From Pseudoflavonifractor intestinihominis (GTDB taxonomy: Bacteria; Bacillota; Clostridia; Oscillospirales; Oscillospiraceae), in contig NZ_JBBMFK010000006.1 in NCBI RefSeq assembly GCF_040096055.1, positions 89,087 through 153,086 on the forward strand: a DNA stretch of 64,000 nt, written 5' to 3'. The notes below the pieces were generated by a model, which saw only the letters and a program-made list of their open reading frames with translations, made no database searches and had not been told where the DNA came from. Every line of letters begins with the position of its first letter. Position 1 is the first letter of the stretch. Positions 1 through 7,882 of the stretch are shown here, one piece after another. The position numbers and the translations under genes are program-made.

Positions 1-63
1 ATACATGATTCGGCTCAGATGCCTCTATCCGCAAAAATCCTTTTTTCTCGGCTCTACACGGGA

Positions 64-1398
64 TTACCGCGCATCCCGGTCATGCCGCCGCTTTTGACTG
101 CGTTTCTGCTCTTTCTCCGCCTGTTCCTGCTGCTTGACAGCCGCCACCGTTTCGGCTACCCGTTCCGGCCCATAGGCCCGGCACAGCCGGTGATAGTCTC
201 TGGCAGTTTCCTGCAATTCTGCATTTTTACCCCTGACCTCGTCCAACTGCTTTTTCAAATACGGGACCTCCGTATCATATTTGCGCTGCAACAACTCGAA
301 CTTCTGACAGACATCCAGATAAGCCCGGTAAACGGAGCGCACCACCTTGACGATCTTTTCCAACAGCGGCTTGGACTTTTTCTCCCGGTAAGATTTGGCG
401 GATTCCATTCTGTCGGGGAGTGGCAGCAGGTCCTCTGGATCGGAAGAATACTCGGCCGCCAATTTCTCCATGTGTTTTAGTTTAGGCGCTAATAGGCGGA
501 GTTCCGTCTGCACTTCTTTGGCCGCCTTCTCGGCTTCGGCCTTATCTGTCCGAAGCTGGCCGATCTCCGCCTGAACCTCCGATTTTTCTGTTTGCAGCTC
601 CGCCAGCCGCGCCTGTTCTCTCTCCACCTTAAACTGCGTCACCGTCAGGTGTTCTTCGGAGCTGCCGCGCTCACCGCGCTCCACATCGGTGTACCCAGCC
701 TCACGCATATACCGAAAGAAATCGTCCTGCAATACGCTGTATGATTTTTTGAGGACAGGCTTGCCCTTCGCCGTTTTCAACGGTTCGCCGGTGGCCTCAT
801 CCAGAACCGGCTTAGAGGCCCACTTCTTGCTCATGCTGACCTGCATAACCGTTTCTTTTACCTTGCCCACCAGCGACTTGTCCTTGCAGCGTTTGGACCA
901 GCGGATCTGCTTCTCCACCACCGGCACATAGACCACATGGAGGTGGTAATGATACACATCCTGCCCCAGCGCCTCGGACATGGCCCGATTACGCTCGTCA
1001 GCGTGCATGACCGCTGAAAGGATGTACTGTTCGCCGCCCACGATTTTGATTGCAGCCTGATAGGCATCGTGGTAAAATTGTTTTGCGAAGTCGTATCCGC
1101 CGTGGTTGAAAAAGTAGGCGGAGTTTACATCGAAGATCAGCTCGCCGTAGCGGAAAGCGTCCTCCTTGATTCCCCGTGTGGAGATGATACCGTCTGCTTC
1201 CATCTGTCCAAACTGTTCCACATAGCCGCCGTCCGGTTTCTTGAAATGAACATTTAGATGGGAGCGTTCCGGAACAATGTCCTGATTGACATACGATTCT
1301 TTTTCACGCTCGTTGTGTTGCTGCGCGTTTTTCAGTTTGGGTGTGGTCAGTCTCATGTTTCTTGCGCTGGTACGATGAATACCGTCGCCTCTTGCCAT
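64..1398 (-). CDS. MobV-family relaxase (plasmid recombination/mobilization enzyme)
   Basis: Relaxase that would nick the transfer origin of the mobile element and lead a single strand into a recipient through a helper conjugation system. The 444-residue product has the MobV/Pre metal-binding triad H150-Y-H152-L-H154 preceded by the conserved MHADE segment (131-135). Its C-terminal half (about 270-440) is charged and helical, probably coiled coil, as usual in the family. I chose the ATG at 1396-1398 because AAAGGAG lies 4-5 bases upstream; the frame stays open for 66 further codons but that stretch is arginine-rich and looks non-coding. It is the last gene of the leftward mobility set, separated from the small protein gene by a 470-base gap that may contain oriT. 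Family assignment is firm; activity is inferred. Confidence 0.9.
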   Translation of the reverse strand: MARGDGIHRTSARNMRLTTPKLKNAQQHNEREKESYVNQDIVPERSHLNVHFKKPDGGYVEQFGQMEADGIISTRGIKEDAFRYGELIFDVNSAYFFNHGGYDFAKQFYHDAYQAAIKIVGGEQYILSAVMHADERNRAMSEALGQDVYHYHLHVVYVPVVEKQIRWSKRCKDKSLVGKVKETVMQVSMSKKWASKPVLDEATGEPLKTAKGKPVLKKSYSVLQDDFFRYMREAGYTDVERGERGSSEEHLTVTQFKVEREQARLAELQTEKSEVQAEIGQLRTDKAEAEKAAKEVQTELRLLAPKLKHMEKLAAEYSSDPEDLLPLPDRMESAKSYREKKSKPLLEKIVKVVRSVYRAYLDVCQKFELLQRKYDTEVPYLKKQLDEVRGKNAELQETARDYHRLCRAYGPERVAETVAAVKQQEQAEKEQKRSQKRRHDRDAR

Positions 1399-1870
1399 AG
1401 AACTCCTTTCTCGCCCCACAAGGGCGGTTGAGATGCGGGTAGCTTTTGGGGGATGCACTTCTGCGGAAGTGTAATAACCCACTATGATACTTTCATCCTG
1501 CGGCTGCAAAGTATCGTGGGCTCTCCGAGGGGGAGTGCGGCTCCTGCGGGAGCCTCGCCGCCTTTTTCGGCTTACAGGTGATACCCACAGCCTCAAAACG
1601 CGGTGTGACCGGTGGCCTCCTCACAACCGCGTTTGCTCCAATTCCGCCGCCCACAGGCCGGGAAAATTCACCGGATTCTCCCGGCCTTAACCATCTCCAA
1701 ATCTGCGGATTTTTCGATGGGGACGGGGGATGCGGAAGGCGTATGCTGCCACCCAATTTGCCTTGTCTGCCAGCCACAGGAGCGTGTCACGCTCCTGTCC
1801 AAGCCAACAGGGAGAAGATTGACTTTCATGCTAATTTCATCCGCGAGATTAGTATGAAAGTAAACGCCTG
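1399..1870. other. Gene-free gap upstream of the relaxase; candidate oriT region
   Basis: No convincing gene in 472 bases. Two strong inverted repeats are present: 11-bp arms ACAGGAGCGTG around one base (1776-1798), and 14-base imperfect arms beginning ACTTTCAT (1822-1835 and 1848-1861). A third hairpin, GGCTCC/GGGAGCC, lies near 1540-1556. MobV relaxases normally act on an oriT just upstream of their own gene, so this gap is the natural place for it, but I cannot name the nick site. Confidence 0.35.
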
Positions 1871-2104
1871 TTACCAGCGAAAATCCGGGAATACGCCGCG
1901 CCGGTCCAGATACGCCTGCCGGGCCTGTTCCCGTTCTTCCGCGCTGGGTGCGGTCTTATATTTTGCATACAGCTCGTGCCGCACCAGGGCGTCCAGCTTC
2001 TGCTCCAATCCCTGCCGGATTTCATCCTCGTATTCGTCATCATAGCCGAGGTGATACTCCACCAACGCCACGAACAGGGCGTAGGGAATCTGCACATTTT
2101 TCAT
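1871..2104 (-). CDS. Small conserved mobile-element protein, function unknown
   Basis: A 77-residue acidic, helical protein with a DDEYEDEIRQGLEQKLDALV segment and no signal peptide or membrane segment. It begins with an ATGA overlap with the stop codon of the RepA-like ATPase gene, and AAAGGAGCGG lies just upstream, so the two are translationally coupled. From memory, similar small proteins sit between the replication ATPase and the relaxase in many Firmicutes mobilizable elements; I do not know a role. Coding status is supported by the coupling and position, not by any recognised domain. Confidence 0.7.
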   Translation of the reverse strand: MKNVQIPYALFVALVEYHLGYDDEYEDEIRQGLEQKLDALVRHELYAKYKTAPSAEEREQARQAYLDRRGVFPDFRW

Positions 2105-3375
2105 TCGCTTCCGCTCCTTTCCGCGACGGCTGCGACGATAGCGACGGTTGTTTGGATGGTAGCGTTTTCACCGTTGCAACCGTCGCTACCGTCGCGCCCA
2201 TCCTCAACCACCTCAAAAGACGGAGCCTCTACCAACATATAGGTGAGCTTCACCTGTCGCCCGGCGTGCCGCGCCTTGTTTTCGTAGCTCACATGGTACT
2301 CATCCAACAACCTGCCGGATTTGACATTCAGATACTTGGTCAGCGCGTTTGCCGCCATACCCACCTGAACCGCTGCGGCCAGCTCCGAGGGAGAGCCTGT
2401 CCACTCCTGACGCTCAGTGGAAACCAGCTTTGCCACTGCTTCCAGCACCGGGTCCGGCGGTTCCCTGTGCGGTTCCGTTTCCATACGCTCCAAATTCCAA
2501 ATCTGCGTTTCCGGGTCCTTTTTCAGATAGAGGATCTGATCCTGCTGGTCACGGCCCACCACATCGATGGTAGCCTCCAACGCAGTTCGCTTTTTCTTCT
2601 GCATCAGCAGCGACCCGTCCGCACAGCCCAGTAGGCCCGTGGTGCCGGAGATCATCTCGAAGGCGTCACCGGCGGGTTGCTTCCGAGTGTGGTGGACGGT
2701 CAACACGCAAATACAATGTTTGTCCGCAAACTGCTTGAGCTTGCCGACAATCTCATAGTCGCTCGCGTAGCTGTACGCCTCGCCGCCCACTTCCCGGATT
2801 TTCTGCATGGTGTCAATGATAATAAGCTTGGTGTCCGGGTGTTCCCGCATAAAATTCTCCAACTGCTCGTCCAGACCGTTCCCGATTTTCCCGGCAGCGG
2901 TGGCGAAGTGTAAATTGGGCGTGTCGTTCACGCCGTACATCATAAACATCCGGTTCTGGATGCGCTGGAAGTCATCCTCCAACGCAAGGTAAAGTACAGT
3001 TCCCTGATGGACTTTGCAGCCCCACAGCTCCTGCCCGGTGCTGACATGGTAGGCAATCTGCGCCACCAGAAACGACTTGCCGATCTTGGGCGCGCCAGCC
3101 AGAAGATATGCTCCCGAATGGAGCAGATTTTCAATGATGTGCGGGCGGCTTTTGTAGGAGGTCTGAAATAGCTCGGTCATGGTGAGCGTATGCAGATAGC
3201 GCGGGTCGGCCATGCGCTGCATCCTGCGGTACATTTCCTCCAAATTTTCCATTTCCCCGTTGCCTTTTGCCTCCGAAGCGGGTATACTGTTGTCAGAATC
3301 TTTTTGAATGGACTGCCTCTCATCTGCGCCAACAGATGTGTTTGGGGCAGTCTTTTCTTTTGCGTCAATTCCCAT
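2101..3375 (-). CDS. RepA-like AAA ATPase (AAA_25 / hexameric helicase family)
   Basis: A 424-residue RecA-fold ATPase of the RepA/AAA_25 kind, which in plasmids and mobilizable elements acts as a replicative helicase. Walker A is GAPKIGKS (94-101), Walker B is LIIIDT (184-189), and a VHHTRK segment fits the conserved histidine region after strand 4. The first 50 residues are polar and probably disordered. The start overlaps the end of the mobilization gene upstream by 11 bases, and the stop overlaps the next start, so this is one operon. Its presence suggests the element can replicate as a circle after excision, as shown for some ICEs (inference). It may alternatively be an accessory ATPase without helicase activity. 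Confidence 0.85.
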   Translation of the reverse strand: MGIDAKEKTAPNTSVGADERQSIQKDSDNSIPASEAKGNGEMENLEEMYRRMQRMADPRYLHTLTMTELFQTSYKSRPHIIENLLHSGAYLLAGAPKIGKSFLVAQIAYHVSTGQELWGCKVHQGTVLYLALEDDFQRIQNRMFMMYGVNDTPNLHFATAAGKIGNGLDEQLENFMREHPDTKLIIIDTMQKIREVGGEAYSYASDYEIVGKLKQFADKHCICVLTVHHTRKQPAGDAFEMISGTTGLLGCADGSLLMQKKKRTALEATIDVVGRDQQDQILYLKKDPETQIWNLERMETEPHREPPDPVLEAVAKLVSTERQEWTGSPSELAAAVQVGMAANALTKYLNVKSGRLLDEYHVSYENKARHAGRQVKLTYMLVEAPSFEVVEDGRDGSDGCNGENATIQTTVAIVAAVAERSGSE

Positions 3376-3700
3376 AGGCAGTGTCCTCCTGCATCCCGTT
3401 CATAATGGTTGCGATCATCTGGATGGTGCCCAGCAACTCGTCGTTCATGCCCTGCCCGGACTCAATGCGGCGAAGCTCGTCCAGCACAGCGGCCAGTTCA
3501 TCCCGGAGCGCTTTGTAGACTCTGGGATTACCCTGTACCACGACCTCCTTTTCCAGCAGCCGCCGGATGATGTAGTCCTGTTTCGTCAGCCCGGACAGCT
3601 TGACGAAGATTTCCAGCTGCTCGTCCTCCTCCGGGGAGACCCGGAAGGCCACCGTTTTGTTCCGCCAGCGGTTGTGCTTGTCCAAATTCTTTGCCGACAT
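3365..3700 (-). CDS. MobC-like relaxosome protein, ribbon-helix-helix
   Basis: A 111-residue protein with an N-terminal ribbon-helix-helix pattern (KTVAFRVSPEEDEQLEIFVKL, about 15-35) followed by a helix that resembles plasmid mobilization proteins (SGLTKQDYIIRRLLEKEV). Such proteins bind oriT and help the relaxase melt the nick region. It starts two bases after the integrase stop codon and overlaps the ATPase gene by 11 bases, so it belongs to the leftward mobility operon. Family-level call is good; the exact DNA target is unknown. Confidence 0.8.
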   Translation of the reverse strand: MSAKNLDKHNRWRNKTVAFRVSPEEDEQLEIFVKLSGLTKQDYIIRRLLEKEVVVQGNPRVYKALRDELAAVLDELRRIESGQGMNDELLGTIQMIATIMNGMQEDTAYGN

Positions 3701-3702
3701 TT

Positions 3703-4776
3703 TTAATTACCCCTTTCCATGTTCAATTTATCCGCCATTTCCGTCTGCTTGGACGGAAACAGGTGCGCATAGTTGTAAGTGATGTCGATGCTCTCGTGGC
3801 CTACCCGGTCTGCGATGGCCGTAGCTGAGAAACCCATGTCGATCAGAAGTGACACCGCGCTGTGACGAATATCATGGATTCTGATACGCGGCACCCCGGC
3901 TTCTTTGGCTCCCCGGTCCATCTCCCGGTGGAGATAGCTCTTGGTGATGGTAAACATCCGGTCATCCGGCCCGATTCCGTAGAGCATTTTAAGATAATCC
4001 TGAATTTCCTCAACCAGAAACCGAGGCATGGTGATGACGCGGTTGCTTTTCTCCGTCTTGGGAGTGGTAATCAAGTCCTGACCGCTCAACCGCTGATAGG
4101 ATTTACTGATGGAGACAGTGCCTTTCTCAAAATCGAAATCAGCGGGCGTGAGCGCCAGCAGCTCCCCTTCCCGGATACCGCACCAGTAGAGCATCTCAAA
4201 GGCATAGAAGGACAGCGGCTTGTCCATCATTGCCTCGGCAAATTTCAGGTACTGCTCCTTGGTCCAGAACATCATCTCCCGGTTTTTCTTTTTGCCCATA
4301 CTGCCCGCCTTCTTGCAGGGATTCTCCCGGAGGTTGTAGTACCGAACCGCGTGGTTGAAGATGGCGCTGAGCTGATTGTGGACCGTTTTCAGGTACACCG
4401 GCGAGTAGGGCTTGCCGTTCTCGTCCTTGTAGTTCAGCATCTCGTTCTGCCAGGTGATGATCTGTTGGGCGGTGATGTTGCACATCTTGAGCTTGCCAAA
4501 GTAGGGCAGCAGCTTGGTGCGGATGATGTGATCCTTGGTGGCCCAGGTGTTTTCCTTGAGCCTGGTCTGCATATCTGCCGTGTAGAGTTCTACGAAACTG
4601 CGGAAGGTCATATCCAGATCGGCGGTGGATTTGTTGAGCTGTTCCCGTTCCCATGCCTGCGCCTCCCGCTTGGTCTTGAAGCCTCGTTTTTGGGTCTGCT
4701 TGCGCTCGCCGTTCCAGTCGGTGTAGCGGTAGACCGCCCGCCAGGTGTTGGTCTTTTCTTCCTTATAGACTGCCAT
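3703..4776 (-). CDS. Tyrosine recombinase / integrase (Tn916-Int type)
   Basis: Integrase of 357 residues, expected to insert and excise the element at the guaA 3' end. An AP2-like N-terminal arm-binding domain (about 1-55, AVYKEEKTNTWRAVYRYTDWNG) is followed by a SAM-like core-binding domain (57-150) and a catalytic domain with R202, H301-x-x-R304, H327 and nucleophile Y336. All five key residues are intact. The stop is followed after two bases by the mobilization gene, and its ATG overlaps the stop of the HTH gene upstream, so excision and mobilization genes share one transcript. Length and motif spacing are normal for the family. Confidence 0.95.
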   Translation of the reverse strand: MAVYKEEKTNTWRAVYRYTDWNGERKQTQKRGFKTKREAQAWEREQLNKSTADLDMTFRSFVELYTADMQTRLKENTWATKDHIIRTKLLPYFGKLKMCNITAQQIITWQNEMLNYKDENGKPYSPVYLKTVHNQLSAIFNHAVRYYNLRENPCKKAGSMGKKKNREMMFWTKEQYLKFAEAMMDKPLSFYAFEMLYWCGIREGELLALTPADFDFEKGTVSISKSYQRLSGQDLITTPKTEKSNRVITMPRFLVEEIQDYLKMLYGIGPDDRMFTITKSYLHREMDRGAKEAGVPRIRIHDIRHSAVSLLIDMGFSATAIADRVGHESIDITYNYAHLFPSKQTEMADKLNMERGN

Positions 4777-4976
4777 CAGTTACCCCTCCTTTCCTTTTCG
4801 CCATAGCACAGCTTCTCGTAGAAGAACTTTCGGTTGACTCTGCCGGATATGGTCAAGTAACCAAGGCTTTTCAGTTCCGCGTTGAGTTTCTGTACGATTT
4901 TGTAAGCATAGGATTTGGAAACGCCCAATTCCTGCGCCACTTCATCGACCCGCATAAACGACTGTTTTTCTGTCAT
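4776..4976 (-). CDS. Small HTH DNA-binding protein, probable excisionase
   Basis: A 66-residue protein with a helix-turn-helix near the N terminus (MRVDEVAQELGVSKSYAYKI) and a basic C terminus with NRKFFYEKL, the layout of Tn916-Xis-like directionality factors. It immediately precedes and overlaps the integrase gene by one base. The ATG at 4974-4976 follows a run of AGGAAAGGAAGG; an in-frame GTG at 5030 would add 18 residues but its extension looks non-coding. The divergent promoter at 5262-5290 would drive it. Excisionase function is inferred from size, fold and position; a transcription regulator is the alternative. Confidence 0.75.
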   Translation of the reverse strand: MTEKQSFMRVDEVAQELGVSKSYAYKIVQKLNAELKSLGYLTISGRVNRKFFYEKLCYGEKERRGN

Positions 4977-5261
4977 ACACAAAAATACCTTCCTTTCCTT
5001 GCCGTAATTGTTTTTCGTTTGCCGTTTCACCCTTCAGACTCTGACAGGCAACCCTTCCCGGCGCTGTGCCGTTTGCTTTTCTCCTTGGCACGCTCATATC
5101 GTTGCCTGCTTCCCCGGAGAAAGTATCTGTAGGACGGTCATTCAGTTTTACTTCGCCTGAAATTCCCCCTCTCACTTTACAACGGACATTTTTTCGCCGT
5201 TTTGAGGGTATGCGATTTGTAAAATTTTTGTGACTTAAATTTATTTGCTTATATCATCTTC

Positions 5262-5290
5262 ATTATACTAAGCATAATAGTTAAAGTCAA
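5262..5290 (-). promoter_or_regulatory. Leftward promoter of the excision/mobilization operon
   Basis: On the minus strand TTGACT, a 17-base spacer and TATAAT. The spacer begins at 5268 with CTAAGCAT (plus-strand reading). Nothing else in the gap fits the sigma-A consensus as well in this direction. Confidence 0.75.
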
Positions 5291-5333
5291 GCGGTTTGCA
5301 GAAAAATATTAAATAAATTTGTTTAGATTTCTC

Positions 5334-5362
5334 TTGACTATCCTAAGCATTTCTGCTATGCT
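5334..5362 (+). promoter_or_regulatory. Rightward promoter of the XRE regulator gene
   Basis: TTGACT (5334-5339), 17-base spacer and TATGCT (5357-5362) with the extended TG at 5354-5355. CTAAGCAT (5343-5350) lies in the spacer, the same word as in the divergent promoter, so the regulator probably represses both. Confidence 0.75.
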
Positions 5363-5397
5363 GAATCTATCAAGAATCCAGATAGGAGTTGGCCGTT

Positions 5398-5934
5398 ATG
5401 GCGATTGGAGAACGCATTCACTTTTTCCGCATTCTGCGCGGCATGACGCAAAAATATCTTGGTATGGCGCTGGGCTTCCCGGAGAAGTCCGCTGATGTGC
5501 GCCTTGCTCAATACGAGAACGGGTCGCGGACGCCCAAGGCAGACCTGACGGCCGCGCTGGCACAGATATTGGAGGTCTCTCCCCATGCTCTGGCCGTGCC
5601 GGACATCGACTCCTATGTGGGTCTTATGCATACACTGTTCACGCTTGAGGACCGCTACGGACTGAAAATCTGCGAGTGCGACGGAGAAATACATCTTCGG
5701 GTGGATGTGTTCCAAGGGAAAGAAGCGGCCCGCCTCCATGAGATGCTCTGCGCTTGGGGAGAGCAGGCGGCCAAGCTGAAGTCAGGGGAGATTAGCAAAG
5801 AGGACTATGACCGCTGGCGTTACCGTTACCCGGAGTTTGATACTACAGGCCACTGGCACAAGGTCGTCCCCTCCCAAGGTCTCAGCGATTTGCTGGCGGA
5901 AGAATTCAAAAAGCAGCCGGACAAAGAGAAGTAA
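5398..5934 (+). CDS. XRE-family transcriptional regulator of the mobile element
   Basis: A 178-residue DNA-binding regulator. The N-terminal 60 residues form a Cro/C1 helix-turn-helix (GERIHFFRILRGMTQKYLGM and VRLAQYENGSRTPKADL); the rest (65-178) is an acidic helical domain with no match I recognise, perhaps for effector sensing or oligomerisation. The ATG at 5398 has AGGAG nine bases upstream; a TTG nine bases earlier has no room for a ribosome site. It is transcribed away from xis-int and toward guaA, ending at a hairpin terminator. Position between the integrase operon and the attachment end suggests it is the element's maintenance repressor. Confidence 0.85.
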   Translation: MAIGERIHFFRILRGMTQKYLGMALGFPEKSADVRLAQYENGSRTPKADLTAALAQILEVSPHALAVPDIDSYVGLMHTLFTLEDRYGLKICECDGEIHLRVDVFQGKEAARLHEMLCAWGEQAAKLKSGEISKEDYDRWRYRYPEFDTTGHWHKVVPSQGLSDLLAEEFKKQPDKEK

Positions 5935-5940
5935 AACGAA

Positions 5941-5976
5941 AAGAGCTACCTGACTTTCGCAAATCAGGTAGCTCTT
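5941..5976 (+). terminator. Hairpin terminator of the XRE gene
   Basis: Perfect 13-base arms, AAGAGCTACCTGA at 5941-5953 and its complement at 5964-5976, starting six bases after the stop codon and followed by a T-rich stretch. Confidence 0.8.
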
Positions 5977-5998
5977 TATCTTTGGAATAATGAAAACT

Positions 5999-6016
5999 GT
6001 TGCCAAATCGTTGCCA
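5999..6016. repeat. Paired GTTGCCA direct repeats near the attachment end
   Basis: GTTGCCA at 5999-6005 and again at 6010-6016, eleven bases apart, about one helical turn. They lie between the XRE terminator and the guaA stop, where arm-type or core integrase sites are expected. Confidence 0.45.
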
Positions 6017-6036
6017 CAGAGGGCATCAAGCCTTGG

Positions 6037-6077
6037 AAAACCCAGTAATCATGGGCTTTTTCGGGCCTCTGAAATCA
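6037..6077 (-). other. Probable element-chromosome junction (att) at guaA 3' end, with weak hairpin
   Basis: The integrase-bearing element abuts the last codons of guaA (6075-6077 is its stop codon). The 3' end of guaA is an established insertion hot spot for genomic islands that reconstitute the gene end. A weak hairpin with arms AAAACCCA/TGGGCTTTT (6037-6060) could end guaA transcripts. The matching left junction is outside the window, so the exact core repeat cannot be set. Confidence 0.5.
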
Positions 6078-7616
6078 TTCCCACTCCACCGTGGCAGGGG
6101 GCTTGGAGGTGATGTCGTAGCAGATACGGTTGATGCCCTTGACCTCGTTGACGATGCGCACGGACACCCGGTCCAGTACCTCGTAGGGGATGCGGGCCCA
6201 GTCGGCGGTCATGAAGTCGTCGGTGGTCACGGCCCGGAGGGCCAGGGTGTAGTCGTAGGTGCGGCCGTCGCCCATGACGCCCACGGAGCGGGTATTGGTC
6301 AGGACGGCGAAGTACTGGTTGATGCTGCCGTCCAGGCCGGCCTTGGCGATCTCGTCCCGGAAGATGAAGTCGGCCTCCCGGAGGGTGTCGGCCTTCTCCT
6401 TGGTGATGTCGCCGATGATACGGATGGCCAGGCCGGGGCCGGGGAAGGGCTGGCGGGAGACCAGGTACTCGGGCAGGCCCAGCTCACGGCCCAGCTGCCG
6501 GACCTCGTCCTTGAACAGCAGGCGCAGGGGCTCGATGATCTCCTTGAAGTCCACATAGTCGGGCAGGCCGCCCACGTTGTGGTGGGACTTGATGACGGCG
6601 GCGTCTCCGGCGCCGGACTCGATGACGTCGGGATAGATGGTGCCCTGAGCCAGGAAGTCCACGGCGCCGATCTTCTTGGCCTCCTCCTCGAAGACCCGGA
6701 TGAACTCCTCACCGATGATCTTGCGCTTGCGCTCCGGCTCGGTCACGCCGGCCAGCTTGCCCAGGAAGCGGCTCTCGGCGTCCACACGGACAAAGTTGAT
6801 GTCCCAGCGGGCAAAGGCGCGCTCCACCTCGTCGCCCTCGTCCTTGCGCATGAGGCCGTGGTCTACGAACACACAGGTGAGCTGATTGCCCACCGCCTCG
6901 GCCAGCAGGGCGGCCACCACGGAGGAGTCCACGCCGCCGCTGAGGGCCAGCAGCACCTTGCCGCTGCCCACCTTGTCCCGGATCTGCCGGATGGCGGTGT
7001 GCTTGTAGTCCCCCATGGACCAGTCGCCAACGGCGCCGCAGACCTCATAGAGGAAGTTGCGGATCATGGCCACGCCGTTTTCCGTGTGGTTGACCTCGGG
7101 GTGGTACTGCACGCCGTAGAAGCCCCGCTTCTCGTCGGCAATGGCCACGTTGGGGCAGGCGTCGGAGTGGGCCACCAGGTCGAAGCCCTCGGGCACCTTG
7201 GCCATATAGTCGCCATGGCTCATCCAGGAGATGCCCTGGGCGGGCAGGCCCTTGAAGAGCTTGCAGTCGGTATTGTAATAGGTCTCCGTCTTGCCGTACT
7301 CCCGGGCGGAATTGTCCTGAGCGGCGGTCACCCGGCCGCCCAGGGTGTGGGCCATGAGCTGGCAGCCGTAGCAGATGCCCAGCACGGGGATACCCAGATC
7401 AAAGATTTCGGGGGCCACATGGGGGGCCTTCTCGTCGTAGACGCTGTTGGGGCCGCCGGTGAAGATGATGCCGATGGGCGCCATGGCCTTGATCTGCTCC
7501 AGAGGAGTGGTATAGGGCTTGACCTCGCAGTAGACGCCGCACTCACGCACGCGGCGTGCGATGAGCTGGTTGTACTGACCGCCAAAGTCCAGAACAACGA
7601 CAAGCTGATGGGACAT
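6075..7616 (-). CDS. guaA: GMP synthase (glutamine-hydrolysing)
   Basis: Converts XMP, glutamine and ATP into GMP in the cytoplasm. The 513-residue product has a class I glutamine amidotransferase domain (about 1-195) with nucleophile C82 in GICYGCQ and the histidine in VQYHPEV. Next is an ATP pyrophosphatase domain with the PP-loop LALSGGVDSS (about 220-230) and a C-terminal dimerisation domain ending in TVEWE, identical to many bacterial GuaA ends. The gene is complete although a mobile element sits directly at its 3' end. A promoter with TTGCGT and TATTCT at 17-base spacing lies about 70 bases upstream, divergent from the large ATPase gene. No guanine riboswitch was seen. Confidence 0.98.
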   Translation of the reverse strand: MSHQLVVVLDFGGQYNQLIARRVRECGVYCEVKPYTTPLEQIKAMAPIGIIFTGGPNSVYDEKAPHVAPEIFDLGIPVLGICYGCQLMAHTLGGRVTAAQDNSAREYGKTETYYNTDCKLFKGLPAQGISWMSHGDYMAKVPEGFDLVAHSDACPNVAIADEKRGFYGVQYHPEVNHTENGVAMIRNFLYEVCGAVGDWSMGDYKHTAIRQIRDKVGSGKVLLALSGGVDSSVVAALLAEAVGNQLTCVFVDHGLMRKDEGDEVERAFARWDINFVRVDAESRFLGKLAGVTEPERKRKIIGEEFIRVFEEEAKKIGAVDFLAQGTIYPDVIESGAGDAAVIKSHHNVGGLPDYVDFKEIIEPLRLLFKDEVRQLGRELGLPEYLVSRQPFPGPGLAIRIIGDITKEKADTLREADFIFRDEIAKAGLDGSINQYFAVLTNTRSVGVMGDGRTYDYTLALRAVTTDDFMTADWARIPYEVLDRVSVRIVNEVKGINRICYDITSKPPATVEWE

Positions 7617-7684
7617 CGTCCGACCTTCTTTCTCTGATTTTCCGCCTGCTCCCGTTGAAGGGCCAGCGCGGGATTTTATAGTTT

Positions 7685-7713
7685 AGAATACCATATTTCC
7701 ACCCCGGACGCAA
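7685..7713 (-). promoter_or_regulatory. Promoter of guaA
   Basis: Minus-strand TTGCGT, 17-base spacer and TATTCT, leaving a leader of roughly 60 bases before the guaA ATG. Confidence 0.6.
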
Positions 7714-7841
7714 GCAACGAGGCCTACAAACCGAGGACAATCCCGATCTGGATTGCCGTCATCTCTGACAGGGCGAGGGCATGGGGCGAAGAAAAACAGC
7801 AAAAAATTGGGCGAGAGTATGTCAAATAGGAAAATACTGTG

Positions 7842-7848
7842 TTACAAT
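7842..7848 (+). promoter_or_regulatory. Extended -10 promoter element for the large ATPase operon
   Basis: TACAAT at 7843-7848 preceded by TGT, giving an extended -10; the -35 region is poor. It lies 35 bases before the ATG at 7883. Confidence 0.45.
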
Positions 7849-7882
7849 GAGACAACAGGCAATTCGAACGGGGTGAAACGAG

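Larger units (their letters stand above)
4977..5397. other. Divergent regulatory gap between xis-int and the XRE gene
   Basis: About 420 bases without a convincing gene. AT-rich from about 5200. It holds a consensus leftward promoter and a consensus rightward promoter (listed separately), both carrying CTAAGCAT within the spacer. Confidence 0.7.

Noticed and set aside
6000..7637. Plus-strand open frame opposite guaA
   Set aside because: guaA on the minus strand is certain; the opposite frame has no motif.
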